Shown in pieces: positions 63,313 to 64,000 of a stretch of DNA of 64,000 bases. The DNA comes from Calditrichaceae bacterium (GTDB lineage Bacteria > Calditrichota > Calditrichia > RBG-13-44-9 > J075): the NCBI GenBank assembly GCA_013360445.1, contig JABWBP010000024.1:1-64000 (forward strand), in the 5' to 3' direction. Below the pieces are notes generated by a model that ran no database searches, had not been told where the DNA came from, and worked only from the letters and a program-made list of their open reading frames with translations. Made by a program: the position numbers and the translations under genes. Numbering within the stretch: the first letter of the stretch is position 1; each line of letters opens with the position of its first letter.

Positions 63313-64000
63313 ATGAGATATTCGCAGAAAGGTGTAGGTGTAATTTGGATGATGATGATCGGTATGTGCGTTTTAGCGGCAACGACTGCCCGGGCGCAAA
63401 ATACCGTGATGATAAATCCCATCAAAGACAATACGCTCTATCAAGACGCAACCGGCGCGTTGAGCAATGGGGCAGGAAAGCATTTTTTTGCCGGAAAAAC
63501 CGCCACGGGAGCAATCCGCCGCGGCCTGGTCAAATTCGATCTTATCGAATTCGTACCTCCCAACTCAACCGTTATTGAAGCGACCTTGAGAATGAACATG
63601 TCGAGAACCATTACCGGCGAACATGAAGTTGCCCTCCACCGGCTCTTATCCGATTGGGGTGAAGGCGATTCTGCCGCTCCCGGGGAAGAGGGCGGGGGAA
63701 CTGCGGCTTCGCCCGGGGATGCTACCTGGCTGCATACTTTTTTCAATACCTTGCTTTGGAATGCTGCCGGGGGAGATTTTGTTACGCTCCCCAGCGCCAG
63801 CCAGGTGGTGAGTGTGCTGGGCTTTTATACCTGGGGATCAACCCCGGAGATGGTAGCGGACGTGCAAAGCTGGGTGGATGATCCCTCCACAAATTTCGGC
63901 TGGCTCTTGATGGGGAATGAAAACCTCTCCTCAACTGCAAAACGTTTCGATACCCGGGAAAACCTCACCCCGGAGAACCACCCGCTGTTGACCATAACAT
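63313..64000 (+). CDS. Secreted DNRLRE-domain protein, C-terminus outside window
   Basis: Frame from ATG 63313, behind GAGGTGAAA, open to the window end (229 codons seen). MRYSQKGVGVIWMMMIGMCV is a signal peptide, cleaved near ARAQN. Then NTLYQDATGALSNGAG, RRGLVKFDLIEFVPPNSTVI and WGSTPEMVADVQSWVDDPST are the typical pattern of the DNRLRE domain, a carbohydrate-binding-like fold of extracellular proteins. LLMGNENLSSTAKRFDTREN near the end closes the domain. The family's role is adhesion or scaffold; catalytic modules may follow beyond the window. Confidence 0.85.
   Translation, partial: MRYSQKGVGVIWMMMIGMCVLAATTARAQNTVMINPIKDNTLYQDATGALSNGAGKHFFAGKTATGAIRRGLVKFDLIEFVPPNSTVIEATLRMNMSRTITGEHEVALHRLLSDWGEGDSAAPGEEGGGTAASPGDATWLHTFFNTLLWNAAGGDFVTLPSASQVVSVLGFYTWGSTPEMVADVQSWVDDPSTNFGWLLMGNENLSSTAKRFDTRENLTPENHPLLTIT

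Overview
The window reads as a chromosomal segment of an uncultured-type bacterium of the FCB superphylum (KSB1, Calditrichota or a neighbour). The evidence is four secreted proteins ending in a type IX secretion (T9SS)/FlgD-like C-terminal domain with a YPNPFNP-type motif, a PorV-like outer-membrane protein, a Bacteroidetes-type HU protein and a large CusA variant. This placement rests on family resemblance only.

Layout. 1-4.4 kb: two secreted peptidases (subtilisin and papain type). 4.7-5.2 kb: tRNA-Leu(CAG) with its promoter and terminator, plus a 36-codon ORF with promoter and ribosome-binding site. 5.3-11.1 kb: tightly packed enzyme cluster of two ATP-grasp ligases, a GNAT acetyltransferase, a lysine 2,3-aminomutase-family radical SAM enzyme and a GNAT-deacetylase fusion. 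11.3-12.3 kb: a lipoprotein phosphodiesterase. 12.3-25.9 kb, minus strand: a seven-gene operon, visibly AT-richer than its surroundings, encoding two envelope lipoproteins (one vWA-like), a 4-TM protein, a tubulin-like GTPase, a giant protein with a C-terminal actin/Hsp70-like ATPase fold, a short Hsp70 and a 1345-residue TM/SH3/TonB protein. This is the best candidate for an undescribed system. 26.4-32 kb: HU, a DUF2283 protein, a frameshifted SWIM protein and its SNF2 helicase partner. 32.5-40.8 kb: a CusCBA-type copper/silver efflux operon. 41-46 kb: a broken BNR-repeat protein and a beta-propeller lipoprotein. 46.5-54.1 kb: GlgC, two small His-containing membrane proteins, PorV-like protein, an NtrB/NtrC-like two-component pair and a CheY-like protein. 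54.1-59.9 kb, minus strand: a decayed toxin-antitoxin locus, RqcH-like protein, MarC protein and two aminotransferases, the first being ilvE preceded by a classical branched-chain attenuator. 60-64 kb: a probable small RNA unit and two secreted proteins (CHRD repeats; DNRLRE, cut by the window end).

Functional logic. The 5.3-11.1 kb genes look like a pathway that makes a beta-amino-acid-containing, acylated small molecule or peptide. The 12.3-25.9 kb operon couples cytoplasmic NTP-driven filament or chaperone machines to an envelope-spanning TonB/SH3 protein and outer lipoproteins. The ilvE leader links aminotransferase expression to branched-chain aminoacyl-tRNA supply.

Intergenic DNA is unusually structured. 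Almost every gap holds a hairpin built from its own short reiterated word, and a 96-bp element occurs twice, once inside the remains of a PIN toxin gene. Several genes carry frameshifts, some in C/G homopolymers, so part of the damage may be assembly error.
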